Shown: positions 8,645-17,652, counted from the first letter of the stretch. The stretch is DNA of 64,000 bases from Gimesia alba (GCF_007744675.1 NZ_CP036269.1:3947546-4011545); one strand, 5' to 3'. Program-made: numbers and translations. The notes: generated by a model from the letters alone, not told the origin.

Positions 8645-10090
8645 CTAAGAGCATGTTGAACTACCAGCCGTTCCGCACGAAACAGCTTGGATAGAAGTCG
8701 TCGCCAGTCCGGCCTCCTTCCAGGCCTGGAAACCACCTGCCAGATTGATCACGTCAAAACCAGACGCCTGCATGATACTGGCAGCAATCGCCGATCGTGC
8801 CGCACTCTGACACTGTACGACGACAGTTTGACTGGTTTTCAACTCACTCAATTGATCAACCAGATGTCCCAAAAAGTAATGTTCTGCTTGAGGGATATGG
8901 CTGGCATTCCATTCAGAGTCCGATCGCACGTCAATCAATCTGACATCCCCCGCTTCAATACGTGGTGCCAGTTCCTCAGGTGACGAGGAAACGTAACGCT
9001 CGGAAGCCAGTCCAGACTCCTGTACTTTCGATTTTTCAAATCCCCCTTGCACCTGATCGATGCCGATCTTATGCAACACGCGCATCGCTTCAGAAAGCTG
9101 TGATTCAGCGGCAATCAAATAGACAGTCTGCTCATAGTCGACAAGCCAGCCAGCCCATGCAGCCAGCATCGAAAGAGGAATGTTAATCGTCCCCGGTACA
9201 TGAGCCTCTGCAAACTCAGCGGAGGGAGAAAGATCGAGCACCATCTCATCGTTCACAACCGATGAGAGCCATCCGATATCAAGAAATCCAGGACGCTTGG
9301 TCTCACCCAAAACTCGGGGGCCTTCTTTATTGACGCGTTTCATCACGGCAAAATACTTGGGGGCCTCTGGTTGATCCGCCAGAATATAGTGAACGAACGA
9401 AGTTTCCTCCTTAAACTGAAGGGCCGGGTTAAATCGTTTTTCGTACCCCACTGTTGACGAGGGAATCGCTCCCAAGCCTTTTCCACAAGCACTTCCTGCC
9501 CCATGAGCGGGCCAGACTTGCAGATAATCGGGTAGTTGTTTGAATCGTTCAACCGAGTGGTAGAGTTGACGTGCGCCTGCTTCCGCACTCCCTTTGATCC
9601 CGGCTGCTTCTTCTAAAAGATCAGGTCGGCCAATCGACCCCACAAAGACAAAGTCGCCTGTGAAGATCCCCATTGGCTCATCTGCCCCGCCCCCCTGGTC
9701 TGTCAGCAGAAATGAAATACTCTCGGGAGTATGTCCGGGGGTGTGCAAGACTTCAAATTTAATGTTTCCGATCTGAAACACATCACCATCTTTGACTAAC
9801 TGTGAATCATAATTCGATGCATACTGATACTTCCATTCTGCTGGCCCTTCATCAGATAAGTACAGTTTTGTACCCACTCGATCTGCCAGTTCGCGTGCAC
9901 CGGAAACATAGTCGGCATGAATATGAGTCTCTGCTACCGCGGTCAGTTTCAGCCCTTCACGTTCCGCCATTTCGAGATATTGCTCAACATCTCGGCCGGG
10001 GTCAACGACAACTGCTTCCTTTGTCTTCTGACACCCCACCAGATACGAAGCATGTGCCAGCTTTTGGTCATAGAAATATTTCAGTAACAT
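8645..10090 (-). CDS. Persulfide dioxygenase-sulfurtransferase fusion (CstB-like)
   Basis: 481 residues. The N-terminal metallo-beta-lactamase domain (about 1-240) has THIHAD at 55-60, TPGH with H120 and TGD with D146. By analogy with ETHE1, H56, H120 and D146 would bind the single Fe(II). A first rhodanese-like domain (about 265-360) lacks the catalytic cysteine (LIAAESQLSEAMR in its place). A second (about 372-465) has the active loop CQSAARS with C427. This three-part plan matches CstB of Staphylococcus aureus, which oxidises persulfide to sulfite and makes thiosulfate. The tail has two extra cysteines (SCGTAGSSTC). AAGGG precedes the ATG; it follows the TauE-like gene by 11 bases. Confidence 0.88.
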   Translation of the reverse strand: MLLKYFYDQKLAHASYLVGCQKTKEAVVVDPGRDVEQYLEMAEREGLKLTAVAETHIHADYVSGARELADRVGTKLYLSDEGPAEWKYQYASNYDSQLVKDGDVFQIGNIKFEVLHTPGHTPESISFLLTDQGGGADEPMGIFTGDFVFVGSIGRPDLLEEAAGIKGSAEAGARQLYHSVERFKQLPDYLQVWPAHGAGSACGKGLGAIPSSTVGYEKRFNPALQFKEETSFVHYILADQPEAPKYFAVMKRVNKEGPRVLGETKRPGFLDIGWLSSVVNDEMVLDLSPSAEFAEAHVPGTINIPLSMLAAWAGWLVDYEQTVYLIAAESQLSEAMRVLHKIGIDQVQGGFEKSKVQESGLASERYVSSSPEELAPRIEAGDVRLIDVRSDSEWNASHIPQAEHYFLGHLVDQLSELKTSQTVVVQCQSAARSAIAASIMQASGFDVINLAGGFQAWKEAGLATTSIQAVSCGTAGSSTCS

Positions 10091-10101
10091 CGTGTTTCCC
10101 T

Positions 10102-10965
10102 TTAAATTATGTGTGGACTGATTTTGAAATCAGCATCATTCATTGAATTGATATTTATTTCTGTCACGGCATGCGTTTTTGTTGCAACCAGTTTGCTCCC
10201 CTCATGAAAAATCACAAAGCCGCCGAGCAAAACCAGGAATCCAGCGAAGACGGTCCTCAGCACCTGCTGATTCATTCTCGCATTAATCTTGCGACCAATG
10301 ATACTGCCGAAGACTCCTACGGAAGTGAAGATCATGATCGTCTGCCAGTTCACGGTCATTTCATGTGCCAGTAAATAATGTTCGTACTTGGCAAAACCGA
10401 CACAAGCATTGATGATGATAATGACCAGACTCGTCCCAATGGCGAGCCGCATCGGTAATTTTCCTAATATCACCAGGGCGGGAACAATTAAAAAACCTCC
10501 ACCGACCCCAACAAAACCAGTCACAGTCCCCACGACAATCCCTTCCAGCATGACTTGCCAGATTGGTGCCCGATGAATTGGCTCATCTGTATCACCCGGA
10601 GAAATACCTGAACCTTTGGCTCGACGAAACATGATGTATGCCGCCGCTAATAATACACTACCGAATACAACAAGCTGTAACGCTTCCGCAGCCAGACCGC
10701 CCAGCCAGGCTCCAACGAATGTCCCCACCATGCCCGGCAGGCCAAAATAGGCAACACTCCGCCAGTCGATCTGTTTTGCATTTGCATAAGGAACCGCCGC
10801 AGCAATCGAAATTAAACCGACTATCGCCATCGATTCTGCAATCGACTCTTTCGCACCGTGCCCCACCAGATATACCAATATTGGCACTGTAATCGCAGAT
10901 CCTCCCGATCCTAGAAGACCAAGCGTGATACCAATTAAAAGTGAACCGATCAAAATTGTCGCCAT
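10102..10965 (-). CDS. TauE/SafE-family sulfite/organosulfonate exporter
   Basis: 287 residues, a polytopic membrane protein with about eight hydrophobic helices. Family signatures include GLLGSGGSAITVPILVYL near the N-terminus and GFVGVGGGFLIVPALV in the second half, the two inverted-repeat halves of TauE/SafE permeases. It probably exports sulfite or a related sulfur anion made by the downstream persulfide dioxygenase. The frame is open to an ATG at 11004, but the start at 10965 (MATILIGS) is preferred. It begins the first helix directly and has a GAGTGG-like site upstream. It is the first gene of the sulfur operon; the same TauE-CstB-SQR grouping occurs in the Staphylococcus cst locus. Confidence 0.85.
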   Translation of the reverse strand: MATILIGSLLIGITLGLLGSGGSAITVPILVYLVGHGAKESIAESMAIVGLISIAAAVPYANAKQIDWRSVAYFGLPGMVGTFVGAWLGGLAAEALQLVVFGSVLLAAAYIMFRRAKGSGISPGDTDEPIHRAPIWQVMLEGIVVGTVTGFVGVGGGFLIVPALVILGKLPMRLAIGTSLVIIIINACVGFAKYEHYLLAHEMTVNWQTIMIFTSVGVFGSIIGRKINARMNQQVLRTVFAGFLVLLGGFVIFHEGSKLVATKTHAVTEININSMNDADFKISPHII

Positions 10966-11059
10966 TCCGTTGTTCCACTCTATTGAAATAGCGAATGTCC
11001 GCATAAATCAAAGCCGAGCAATCATCCAAATATTCCTCTGACTTGGATGCCTCAATCAC

Positions 11060-11087
11060 ATTATATCGCAACTTCGCGATATAACAA
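11060..11087 (-). promoter_or_regulatory. Promoter of the sulfur operon overlapped by a perfect palindrome
   Basis: Read on the minus strand there is a -35 TTGTTA (11082-11087), a 16-base spacer and a consensus -10 TATAAT (11060-11065). A perfect inverted repeat with 9-base arms (TTATATCGC at 11061-11069, GCGATATAA at 11076-11084) covers the -10, the spacer and part of the -35. A repressor bound here would block RNA polymerase. ArsR-type (BigR/SqrR) or CsoR-type (CstR) sensors usually control such operons, but no regulator gene is adjacent. Predicted transcript start is near 11053. Confidence 0.65.
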
Positions 11088-11203
11088 TATTTATTTGTGA
11101 ATATACTTAATTTCATTCTTTGGGCTGGTACTGAGAAATCAGTGATGAGCAGGACATTCGCTGCAAACTTCAGGAAAGCGATTCATTGACCGCATTTCAC
11201 CAG

Positions 11204-11236
11204 ACCGTAAGTGCTATGACACATAACACTTACGGT
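11204..11236. repeat. Inverted repeat across the kinase stop codon
   Basis: A perfect 10-base inverted repeat: ACCGTAAGTG at 11204-11213 and its complement at 11227-11236, with a 13-base loop. It covers the kinase stop codon. On the plus strand it is followed by CCCTTTTTC, giving terminator shape for transcription in that direction. On the kinase strand there is no U-tract after it. It may stabilise the mRNA 3' end or stop antisense transcription. Confidence 0.5.
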
Positions 11237-13815
11237 CCCTTTTTCTTCGAAGTCTCTTTTGAAAGCCGCTCACAGTTGGTATAAGCGGCACGGTTTGCTT
11301 TTTGAAATCGGTCCTCACCGGTATGGCGTTTAAACTCTTTGGACACTTGGACGATCTGCCGATAGGCTTGGATCGCTGCGTCGACATCCTGCTGACGTTC
11401 ACAAGCTATCGCCAGTGTTTTCAGGTCATGCAGCAGTTTGGCGTGGAGCTGAGAGTTTTCATGATCCCGGTTGGCGAGACGCTGACGAATTTCGATGCAC
11501 TGACTGGCGTAGTCGCGTGCCTCTCCATTCTTCCCCAGTCTTAAATAACAGTCAGCCACATGTTGATACCCGAAGCTGAGTTCCCATTGTACCTTCTCGT
11601 TATTTGGGGCATATTTTGCAGATGCCTCCGCCAGACTCAGTGATTCCAGATGTTGATCGAGTGACTCAGAAATATTCCCTTGTCGCACACGAAGCATGCC
11701 CAACCGTTCCAGTGCTGTGGACAGCCTCATTAAGAACTCGGAACTCTGGGGATATTGCGCCACCAGTTGCAGCATATGAGACTTCATTTCCTGGAAGCAT
11801 TCCTCTGCCACAGTATATTTCTTCTGTTGCATGAAACTGTCTCCCAGTACCTGCAATGCATACACATACTCAACTCGTACGAAGGTATCATCAGGAAATT
11901 GATCGAGAAGCCGCAGACCAAGCGTGCGTGCTTGCACCAGCTTCATCTCTGCCTGTTCAGGTTGTCCTGTTTTAATCAGGCACTCGCCGTCGAAGGTTTT
12001 CAGCTGCAGCAAGCTGCCTTGCGCTACCGGTTGATCAGGTTGTGCTGCGCATAATTTCTCACAAATGGGTAGTGCTCTGAGAAATGATTCGTGAGCTTTC
12101 TTCCATTGCCCCGCTTCGACTAACATGTTTCCGTAACTACTCAAAGCTTCTATCAAATCGTGTACTACCGCCATATTCTCAGGATTATGTTCGTAAATGG
12201 CCTGGAACTCGGCAATGGATTTTTCATACAGAGGAATGGCCGCAGTCGCGCCTGTTCTTCCTCTCTCATCTCCCAGTTGAACTGCGACTTCGGCCAAGCC
12301 CAAATTGGCCGTCGCCCGGCAGCGGCGCAGTCGATCCGGGGAAACCACGTCGGTATTCAGCGATTCCAGACCGTTCAATACAGACTGTAAAAGATGTCTG
12401 CGCTGCTCTTGTTGTGCCGGATCGTTCATCACGACGCGCTGCAGATCATACAGCGTTGATTCCAATGCCTGCAGAGCAATATTTGCCTGTTTTGTTGCCA
12501 TCTCTGCCTGCAACTGGGCATCGGACGCGGATTTCGTCGCCTTACGCTCGGCATCTTCCAGTTGGATGTTAGTCTCGGAAAGTCGCGTATACCGATGATT
12601 CGCCAAGAGGCCAAAATAGATCGAAATGACTGACCCCAGGATCAATGTTACGATTGTTGTGGATGTAAGTAAGGCGAGAGCAGGATGCCGCGAACACCAG
12701 CGTTGCAGTCGGATAAAACTGTTGACGGGCCTGGAATGAATCGGTTCTCCCTTCAGATAACGTTCAAGCTCCCGCGCTACTTCTGCTGCGGAACTCATTC
12801 GATCTTGTGGCTGCTTGGCCATGCACTTCCGCGTAATCGTTTCCAAGTCTAATGATAACCCGGGGACGATTTTACGAATCGACGCCGGTTCATAATGAAT
12901 CACTTGATAAAGTACCTGAACCGGGTCCTGGCCTTTAAAAGGTGCCTGCCCCGTTAATGCGTGATACAGAATCGCCCCGAGTCCATAGATATCCGAAGCC
13001 GTCGTAACATCGCTCTCCCCGGTGGCTTGCTCCGGAGGCATGTAAGCCGGCGTGCCCAATATTTCCCCGGTTGCTGTTAACTCTGCCCCGGATTCCACTT
13101 GCTTGGCCAGTCCAAAATCAGCAATCCGGGGGATTCCATCCTGCTCAAGCAGAATATTGGCCGGTTTCAGATCCCGATGAATCACGCCGTGTTCGTGGGC
13201 ATAACTGATTGCCCATGCAATCTCTTTCACCAGAGTGACTGCTTCGTGCGATGAGATCGCTCCTCGTTTTAAACGATCCGCCAGAGTCCCTCCCGGCATC
13301 AATGCCATGGAATAGAACAAATATGGACCAGACTGCCCCACATCAAAAATAGGGACAATTCCCGGATGATCTAATTTCGCAGCGGAACTGACTTCTACTT
13401 GAAAGCGATTGATTTGAGAGGGCTTAAAAAACTGCCTTAAAATGACTTTGACGGCCACGGTCCGGTTCAGTTTGACTTGCCGAGCCCGATAAACGCTCCC
13501 CATACCGCCACGACCTATTAGTTCGAGCAGTTCGTAATCTCCAATCATAACTGGTAGCGATAATTCGGCTTCCAAGTCGTTACCAGAGTCGCTCTGTTCA
13601 AGTCGGGAAATCAGTCGATCTGCGATGTTTTCGGACCACCCCAGAATTTGATGATCAGTATTGGCGAGAACCAGAGGATGTGCTGCCGACAGTTCCTCAA
13701 GTAACTTTTGACAATCAGTACAGGAGCCAAAATGCAACTCCACATCCGCAAGTGAATCGTAACCCAATTCACCACTTAAAAATGCTTCAATCGTTTTTTG
13801 TGAAGGGCATTCCAT
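11230..13815 (-). CDS. Ser/Thr protein kinase with zinc-finger-like N-terminus, one TM helix and TPR tail
   Basis: 861 residues. The first 45 carry an anti-sigma-like HxxxCxxC (H28, C32, C35). The Hanks-type kinase domain runs from about 93 to 355: glycine loop GRGGMGSVYRA, lysine K123, HRDLKPAN with D215, DFGLAKQ with D233, and GTPAYMPPEQ. A transmembrane helix (about 382-405) and a coiled coil (about 410-450) follow. The remaining 400 residues are TPR-like helices. It starts 26 bases after the ECF sigma gene on the same strand. Planctomycetes carry many such sigma-kinase pairs, in which the kinase is thought to control the sigma factor. All catalytic residues are present. Confidence 0.9.
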   Translation of the reverse strand: MECPSQKTIEAFLSGELGYDSLADVELHFGSCTDCQKLLEELSAAHPLVLANTDHQILGWSENIADRLISRLEQSDSGNDLEAELSLPVMIGDYELLELIGRGGMGSVYRARQVKLNRTVAVKVILRQFFKPSQINRFQVEVSSAAKLDHPGIVPIFDVGQSGPYLFYSMALMPGGTLADRLKRGAISSHEAVTLVKEIAWAISYAHEHGVIHRDLKPANILLEQDGIPRIADFGLAKQVESGAELTATGEILGTPAYMPPEQATGESDVTTASDIYGLGAILYHALTGQAPFKGQDPVQVLYQVIHYEPASIRKIVPGLSLDLETITRKCMAKQPQDRMSSAAEVARELERYLKGEPIHSRPVNSFIRLQRWCSRHPALALLTSTTIVTLILGSVISIYFGLLANHRYTRLSETNIQLEDAERKATKSASDAQLQAEMATKQANIALQALESTLYDLQRVVMNDPAQQEQRRHLLQSVLNGLESLNTDVVSPDRLRRCRATANLGLAEVAVQLGDERGRTGATAAIPLYEKSIAEFQAIYEHNPENMAVVHDLIEALSSYGNMLVEAGQWKKAHESFLRALPICEKLCAAQPDQPVAQGSLLQLKTFDGECLIKTGQPEQAEMKLVQARTLGLRLLDQFPDDTFVRVEYVYALQVLGDSFMQQKKYTVAEECFQEMKSHMLQLVAQYPQSSEFLMRLSTALERLGMLRVRQGNISESLDQHLESLSLAEASAKYAPNNEKVQWELSFGYQHVADCYLRLGKNGEARDYASQCIEIRQRLANRDHENSQLHAKLLHDLKTLAIACERQQDVDAAIQAYRQIVQVSKEFKRHTGEDRFQKANRAAYTNCERLSKETSKKKGP

Positions 13816-13841
13816 CTGAATTGTGTGCCTGACCAGATAAG

Positions 13842-14591
13842 TTACGAGGCCTCGTTCGTACCACTCAGCGTCAAACTCAAGTGTGTATCGACCTCTGCTT
13901 CAAGCTGTTGAACTTCTTCCATGATCAATTTCTGAATCTGATACCGACTGGAGTATACCGTTGGAACTTTCATGCCGAGTTGTTGTGACACTTCTTCTCC
14001 ACTCAATTGCTGAACTGCCGACAACTCCCAGGCCTGCCACCGTTGACGTTCCACACGTGTGCGTACACGTTCCTTCGCCAGATCAAACAACTCTAAATCA
14101 AAGGCTTCTTCCAAGCGAGAGGCCAAATCAACACGCGCAGCGACCGCATTCAACGGACCAAAGTGTGAGCCTTCACTGTTAAGATTCCGTGTGACTTTTT
14201 TCTGGCGCAAAAAATCAAGGATCGAATTCTCGGCTACGCGCCGCAGCCAGCCGCGAAATGTAAGCTGCGGATTGTACTCGAAAGTCCCTAAGTGCCGTGC
14301 CAGCTTGAGCAGTACCTCTTGAGTCACGTCTTCTGAGTCTGCTGGTTGCAATCCCCGTGCCAGACACCATTCATAGATCCGACGCCCATAACGATCAACA
14401 AACGTCCGCCAGGCACTCGCGTCACGGTCATCCTCGCGCAATCGAGCCAACAGGCTGACATGAGTCATTGAGTTATCTAAGGGAACTGACATTGCTGTTC
14501 TCTGAAACGGATCGACTGGTATTTCATGTAATTTTAACCGGTCTGAACCCTTGAAGGAAGCAGGAAGTTGTCTGCTTTTGCGCAATGCCAT
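13842..14591 (-). CDS. ECF-type RNA polymerase sigma factor
   Basis: Up to 249 residues. The sigma region 2 segment includes SAWRTFVDRYGRRIYEW and the DVTQEVLLKLARHLGTFEYN motif, followed by FRGWLRRVAENSILDFLRQ, as in planctomycete ECF factors. Region 4 is at about 185-225 (ELSAVQQLSGEEVSQQLGMKVPTVYSSRYQIQKLI), a helix-turn-helix. The family usually begins close to MSVPLDNSMTHVSLL, so an internal ATG at 14492 is a possible alternative start; neither has a strong ribosome site. It is transcribed together with the downstream kinase. Target promoters are not evident. Confidence 0.85.
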   Translation of the reverse strand: MALRKSRQLPASFKGSDRLKLHEIPVDPFQRTAMSVPLDNSMTHVSLLARLREDDRDASAWRTFVDRYGRRIYEWCLARGLQPADSEDVTQEVLLKLARHLGTFEYNPQLTFRGWLRRVAENSILDFLRQKKVTRNLNSEGSHFGPLNAVAARVDLASRLEEAFDLELFDLAKERVRTRVERQRWQAWELSAVQQLSGEEVSQQLGMKVPTVYSSRYQIQKLIMEEVQQLEAEVDTHLSLTLSGTNEAS

Positions 14592-14628
14592 GTTTCTACT
14601 CTCAGAAGAATTCGATGAATTAATCTGA

Positions 14629-14660
14629 TCAGGGGCAGTTCCTCCAATGACTGCCCCTGA
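14629..14660 (-). terminator. Stem-loop after the protease/partner genes
   Basis: A perfect 11-base inverted repeat (TCAGGGGCAGT at 14629-14639, complement at 14650-14660, loop of 10). It begins about 30 bases past the stop codon at 14690 on the same strand. The stem is GC-rich but the following minus-strand sequence is only weakly U-rich. It probably ends the transcript of the two secreted-protein genes before the sigma gene. Confidence 0.55.
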
Positions 14661-14689
14661 CCGAAATTAAAAGACGTTCTGTGTTTCTC

Positions 14690-15367
14690 TTACTCAGGTG
14701 GCGTTGGTGCTGGCACTGCTCCTGCACTTTGCTTGAGCAGCAGAATTTGCATTCGTCCTTCTGGCGGAACAGAATCGACCTGTCGTACTGCACGAGGACG
14801 ATTTTGCGGCAGATGGGCCAGCCGTCCATAGAACGCCGCCGCCACATTTCCGTCCTCATTCCTGATGCGGGTGATAAAACCGGAGAAATTACCCTGCCCC
14901 GCCAGCATGATTTCCAACTGCACTGCTCCCAGTTGCACAAGCTGTTCATCAGACATCCGAGACAACTGCCGCGATTCTACATTTTTCCATTCCACCGTGT
15001 AACCGGGTTGAGGCACCATGATTTCACAGTCTTTCAACGGCAATTCCTGACCACGCCTGGATCGATGATTAATCATCCAGGTTTTGCAGGCCCGCCCATT
15101 ACTCACAGCCAGGTACTTGATTGTCTGCGTTGAAGTAACATACGCGCCGCGCGCAACAGCCGTTTCCATCCGTAAGTTATCATCCTGTGGCACAACCTGA
15201 TTGCCATAAGGAATCGCCCCCGCAGGCATCCGACCTCCAGCAAATTTCACCCAGCGGTAAGGGGCCGCACCTTGCAGCGCAGCCCCCGGGGGTGCCTGCT
15301 GAGAAAAACTCTGGCTCGTGTGAGCCAGTGTGAGTAGAAAACAGATAAGATAAACAATAGGTTTCAT
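14690..15367 (-). CDS. Secreted hypothetical protein, weakly DM9-like
   Basis: 225 residues starting MKPIVYLICFLLTL with a signal peptide to about residue 22. AAGGAC upstream supports this start over a longer frame. The segment YRWVKFAGGRMPAGAIPYG followed by NGRACKTWMIN recalls DM9/DUF3421 repeats (WV...G.VP.GA..GG ... G.C), but the match is too loose to claim. The tail has PAPTPP. It follows the papain-like protease gene by 59 bases on the same strand and shares a stem-loop after its stop, so the two are probably co-transcribed and both exported. A substrate, carrier or inhibitor of the protease are all possible. Confidence 0.65.
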   Translation of the reverse strand: MKPIVYLICFLLTLAHTSQSFSQQAPPGAALQGAAPYRWVKFAGGRMPAGAIPYGNQVVPQDDNLRMETAVARGAYVTSTQTIKYLAVSNGRACKTWMINHRSRRGQELPLKDCEIMVPQPGYTVEWKNVESRQLSRMSDEQLVQLGAVQLEIMLAGQGNFSGFITRIRNEDGNVAAAFYGRLAHLPQNRPRAVRQVDSVPPEGRMQILLLKQSAGAVPAPTPPE

Positions 15368-15426
15368 TGAACAGTCCTTAAACAGGGATCTGATGAATTT
15401 CAAAACAGCTTCTGCTTGATCGAACG

Positions 15427-16686
15427 TCAATCTTTGCTCCAGTTGAAGGTATACGTTCTCCCTGGAATCATTTTTGTGTAAGCATCTTTGATGCGATACA
15501 TATTGGTATGCACGCCAAATGCCTTCGCTTTACTCAACACCAGATCTTTCTTCAGCAAGTCGGCATGCTTGAACGTGTATGTTCGTGAAAAGCCGTTTCC
15601 GCCTCCTTCGCCTTGAACACCTGTAGGGTTGGACTCCCGAGCCTTGTCAAACAGTAAGGCCCCCTTCCACCACATGCCACGAGGTAGAACCAGCTTGATG
15701 CTCACATCACTTGAATTCGGGTTTCTCGATGGTGCAGATGAAACTCGAATCTGGTCGCCGTCTGGTAACTTTCCTCTGTTGATGTTATTGAACATCACGT
15801 TTTTGTGTACCGCATTGGTGACGCTCGGGATTGCATTGATGGCTGCTTCGATGATCTCGTTGGCTTTTGCCTGTGAGACTTTGTTTCCCTGCAGGTCACA
15901 GATATAAACATTGCGAACCGCGTAGACCTGGCGTGTTCCGATGTTACAGGCCCCGGTACGAACTCGGAAAAAGCCGTGCGTTCCCCATTGCTTCCCCCAG
16001 CTATTCATACATTCCCAGAACGCGCCGCCGCTGGCGCCTCCACGTGCTCCTGTGTTGTAACCCACGACAAGCATAGAGTGCCCCCCTGAGTTTGCCTCTC
16101 CTTGATTTGGCCCTTGGTAAACATAGCCTTTGAAATTATTAAAACTGGGATATGTCAGCATGGAAGCCAGAACGGGGCGGTCCAAAGAAATCTCACGTCG
16201 CATCTCATCGACGGTATTGGGATTATTGTCGAGTCGTTGAAATCCACTCACACTGATTCGCGCTCCATATCGTGGATCATGATTAAAAGGAATGGTAATC
16301 CGGGTTGCCTGAGGTACAGCGGAAACGAGTTGCCAGCCGGTATTCGCATTACCGCCGGCATCCCGGAAGAATTTACCCGCATTGAGCAGGCGAAACTGCC
16401 GCACACTCAATTCCTCAATCGGTGGCGCGTTACCTGTATTCACGGTATACCAATTACGAATGATATTGGCTGCCACAGCGGAAGACACGGCCCAGGCCAC
16501 GCACTCATTCGTCTGTTTCTGATCACCAATCGCCCCCAGCCCCGAAACATCCTGTTGGCCAAACAGGCTATGGTAAGGTGGCACTGCTGACTGGGCTACC
16601 CCCTGAGTCGGTAACATGCCCGCGACAGCCGTCATCACCGCGCAGGCAAAGATGAATTTTCCATTCAGTAAAGTTTTTGATTTCAT
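15427..16686 (-). CDS. Secreted papain-like (C1 family) cysteine protease
   Basis: 419 residues with a signal peptide ending near GVAQS (residue 32). The papain active-site pattern is complete: Q56 (oxyanion), C62 in DQKQTNECVAW, H203 in GGHSMLVVGYN and N228 in ECMNSWGKQWG. There is no propeptide of normal length between the signal and the active-site region. About 150 residues follow the Asn motif, with no recognised domain. The frame stays open for 214 codons upstream, but GGGAGAA precedes the ATG at 16686 and a signal peptide starts there. The first gene of a two-gene unit. Predicted to act outside the cytoplasm. Confidence 0.8.
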   Translation of the reverse strand: MKSKTLLNGKFIFACAVMTAVAGMLPTQGVAQSAVPPYHSLFGQQDVSGLGAIGDQKQTNECVAWAVSSAVAANIIRNWYTVNTGNAPPIEELSVRQFRLLNAGKFFRDAGGNANTGWQLVSAVPQATRITIPFNHDPRYGARISVSGFQRLDNNPNTVDEMRREISLDRPVLASMLTYPSFNNFKGYVYQGPNQGEANSGGHSMLVVGYNTGARGGASGGAFWECMNSWGKQWGTHGFFRVRTGACNIGTRQVYAVRNVYICDLQGNKVSQAKANEIIEAAINAIPSVTNAVHKNVMFNNINRGKLPDGDQIRVSSAPSRNPNSSDVSIKLVLPRGMWWKGALLFDKARESNPTGVQGEGGGNGFSRTYTFKHADLLKKDLVLSKAKAFGVHTNMYRIKDAYTKMIPGRTYTFNWSKD

Positions 16687-17373
16687 TGTGTTCTCCCGAA
16701 TTTCTACAACTAGAGGATTAGAGTTCTGCCGAACGAGACTGCAATCACCGTCAAAAACAGAGCGACAATTGCATTCACCTGGCTTTACGAACCCCATTCC
16801 TGAATCTGCGCCGCCATGAACCATTTTTCTCATTTTTTTGGAAATCCGTTCCAGTACATGTTTCAAGATCACGCAACAAAAACCCACGAAGACGTGATTA
16901 TTTTCGACTTGACCGGATCGTGTCGTTCCAAATGATGATGCGGAGATAAAGTCGCGCGCGTGAGAGAACACTACTGGTTCAGCTGACGTTTCGGAACCAC
17001 TGAGAAAACCAGCACCATAAAACCTGCTTGTTTCAGCCACATTTTGAAAACCACTGCTCCCTTGCACCTCATTTATCAAACGACATCGTAAGTCTTCATT
17101 CCGCATTTTTAGAACTTGGGAAAGCCATTCCAGCAGTTCACATGACGTTTTCTGAGAAATTAAGCGCCCCTCTATTGACTCAACTACGCCGTTATCCAAG
17201 ATCTTTTTTACAAACATGATTTGATCCCTCAGACACCGGATAAGCCCAGAGGCACAACCAAGCCGAGCATTGCGAGCAGTAAACCAATAGATCAACAAAT
17301 AAAAACAGAGCATGAATATTTCCCCCAAAACAGGAGCGTCCCTGACACAAATCTAAATCGCACAAAACATGAA

Positions 17374-17390
17374 CGGTACGGCACGTACCG
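17374..17390. repeat. Short perfect hairpin or operator
   Basis: CGGTACG (17374-17380), a 3-base loop GCA, and CGTACCG (17384-17390). Flanking bases extend the symmetry imperfectly (AACGG ... CCGTT). It is in the protease-MarR intergenic region, about 690 bases upstream of the protease start, so its role is unclear. Confidence 0.4.
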
Positions 17391-17590
17391 CCGTTTAATT
17401 CCGGCATATCGAAACACCAGAAAACCGTACCAGATGTCATCCAATCCCCCATAGAGAAACATTCAGCACAAGGGCACAAACCAGCATCCCCTGTAATCAC
17501 ATACAATCATGAGCGGCACAGCGCCAGGTCGTGTTAATGTATTTTTTCAATGTAATTCCCAGGACCGCAACCTAACCCAGATCGTTTTTT

Positions 17591-17614
17591 AGCCGCAGCT
17601 AACGCCGTGCGGCT
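17591..17614. repeat. Palindromic repeat element (REP-like), copy 1
   Basis: AGCCGCA at 17591-17597 and its exact complement TGCGGCT at 17608-17614 enclose GCTAACGCCG. From memory, AGCCGCNNGCTAACGCC-type elements are dispersed repeats in planctomycete genomes; this should be counted in the full genome. Only this copy and a degenerate relative nearby are seen in the window. Confidence 0.5.
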
Positions 17615-17652
17615 GATCTTGTTTTGGGCACTTATCAGCCGGTATGACTTAT

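Noticed and set aside
16687-17328. A 214-codon upstream extension of the protease reading frame
   Set aside because: No ribosome site or family signature; a strong GGGAGAA and a signal peptide mark the start at 16686. Composition is Cys-rich and irregular.
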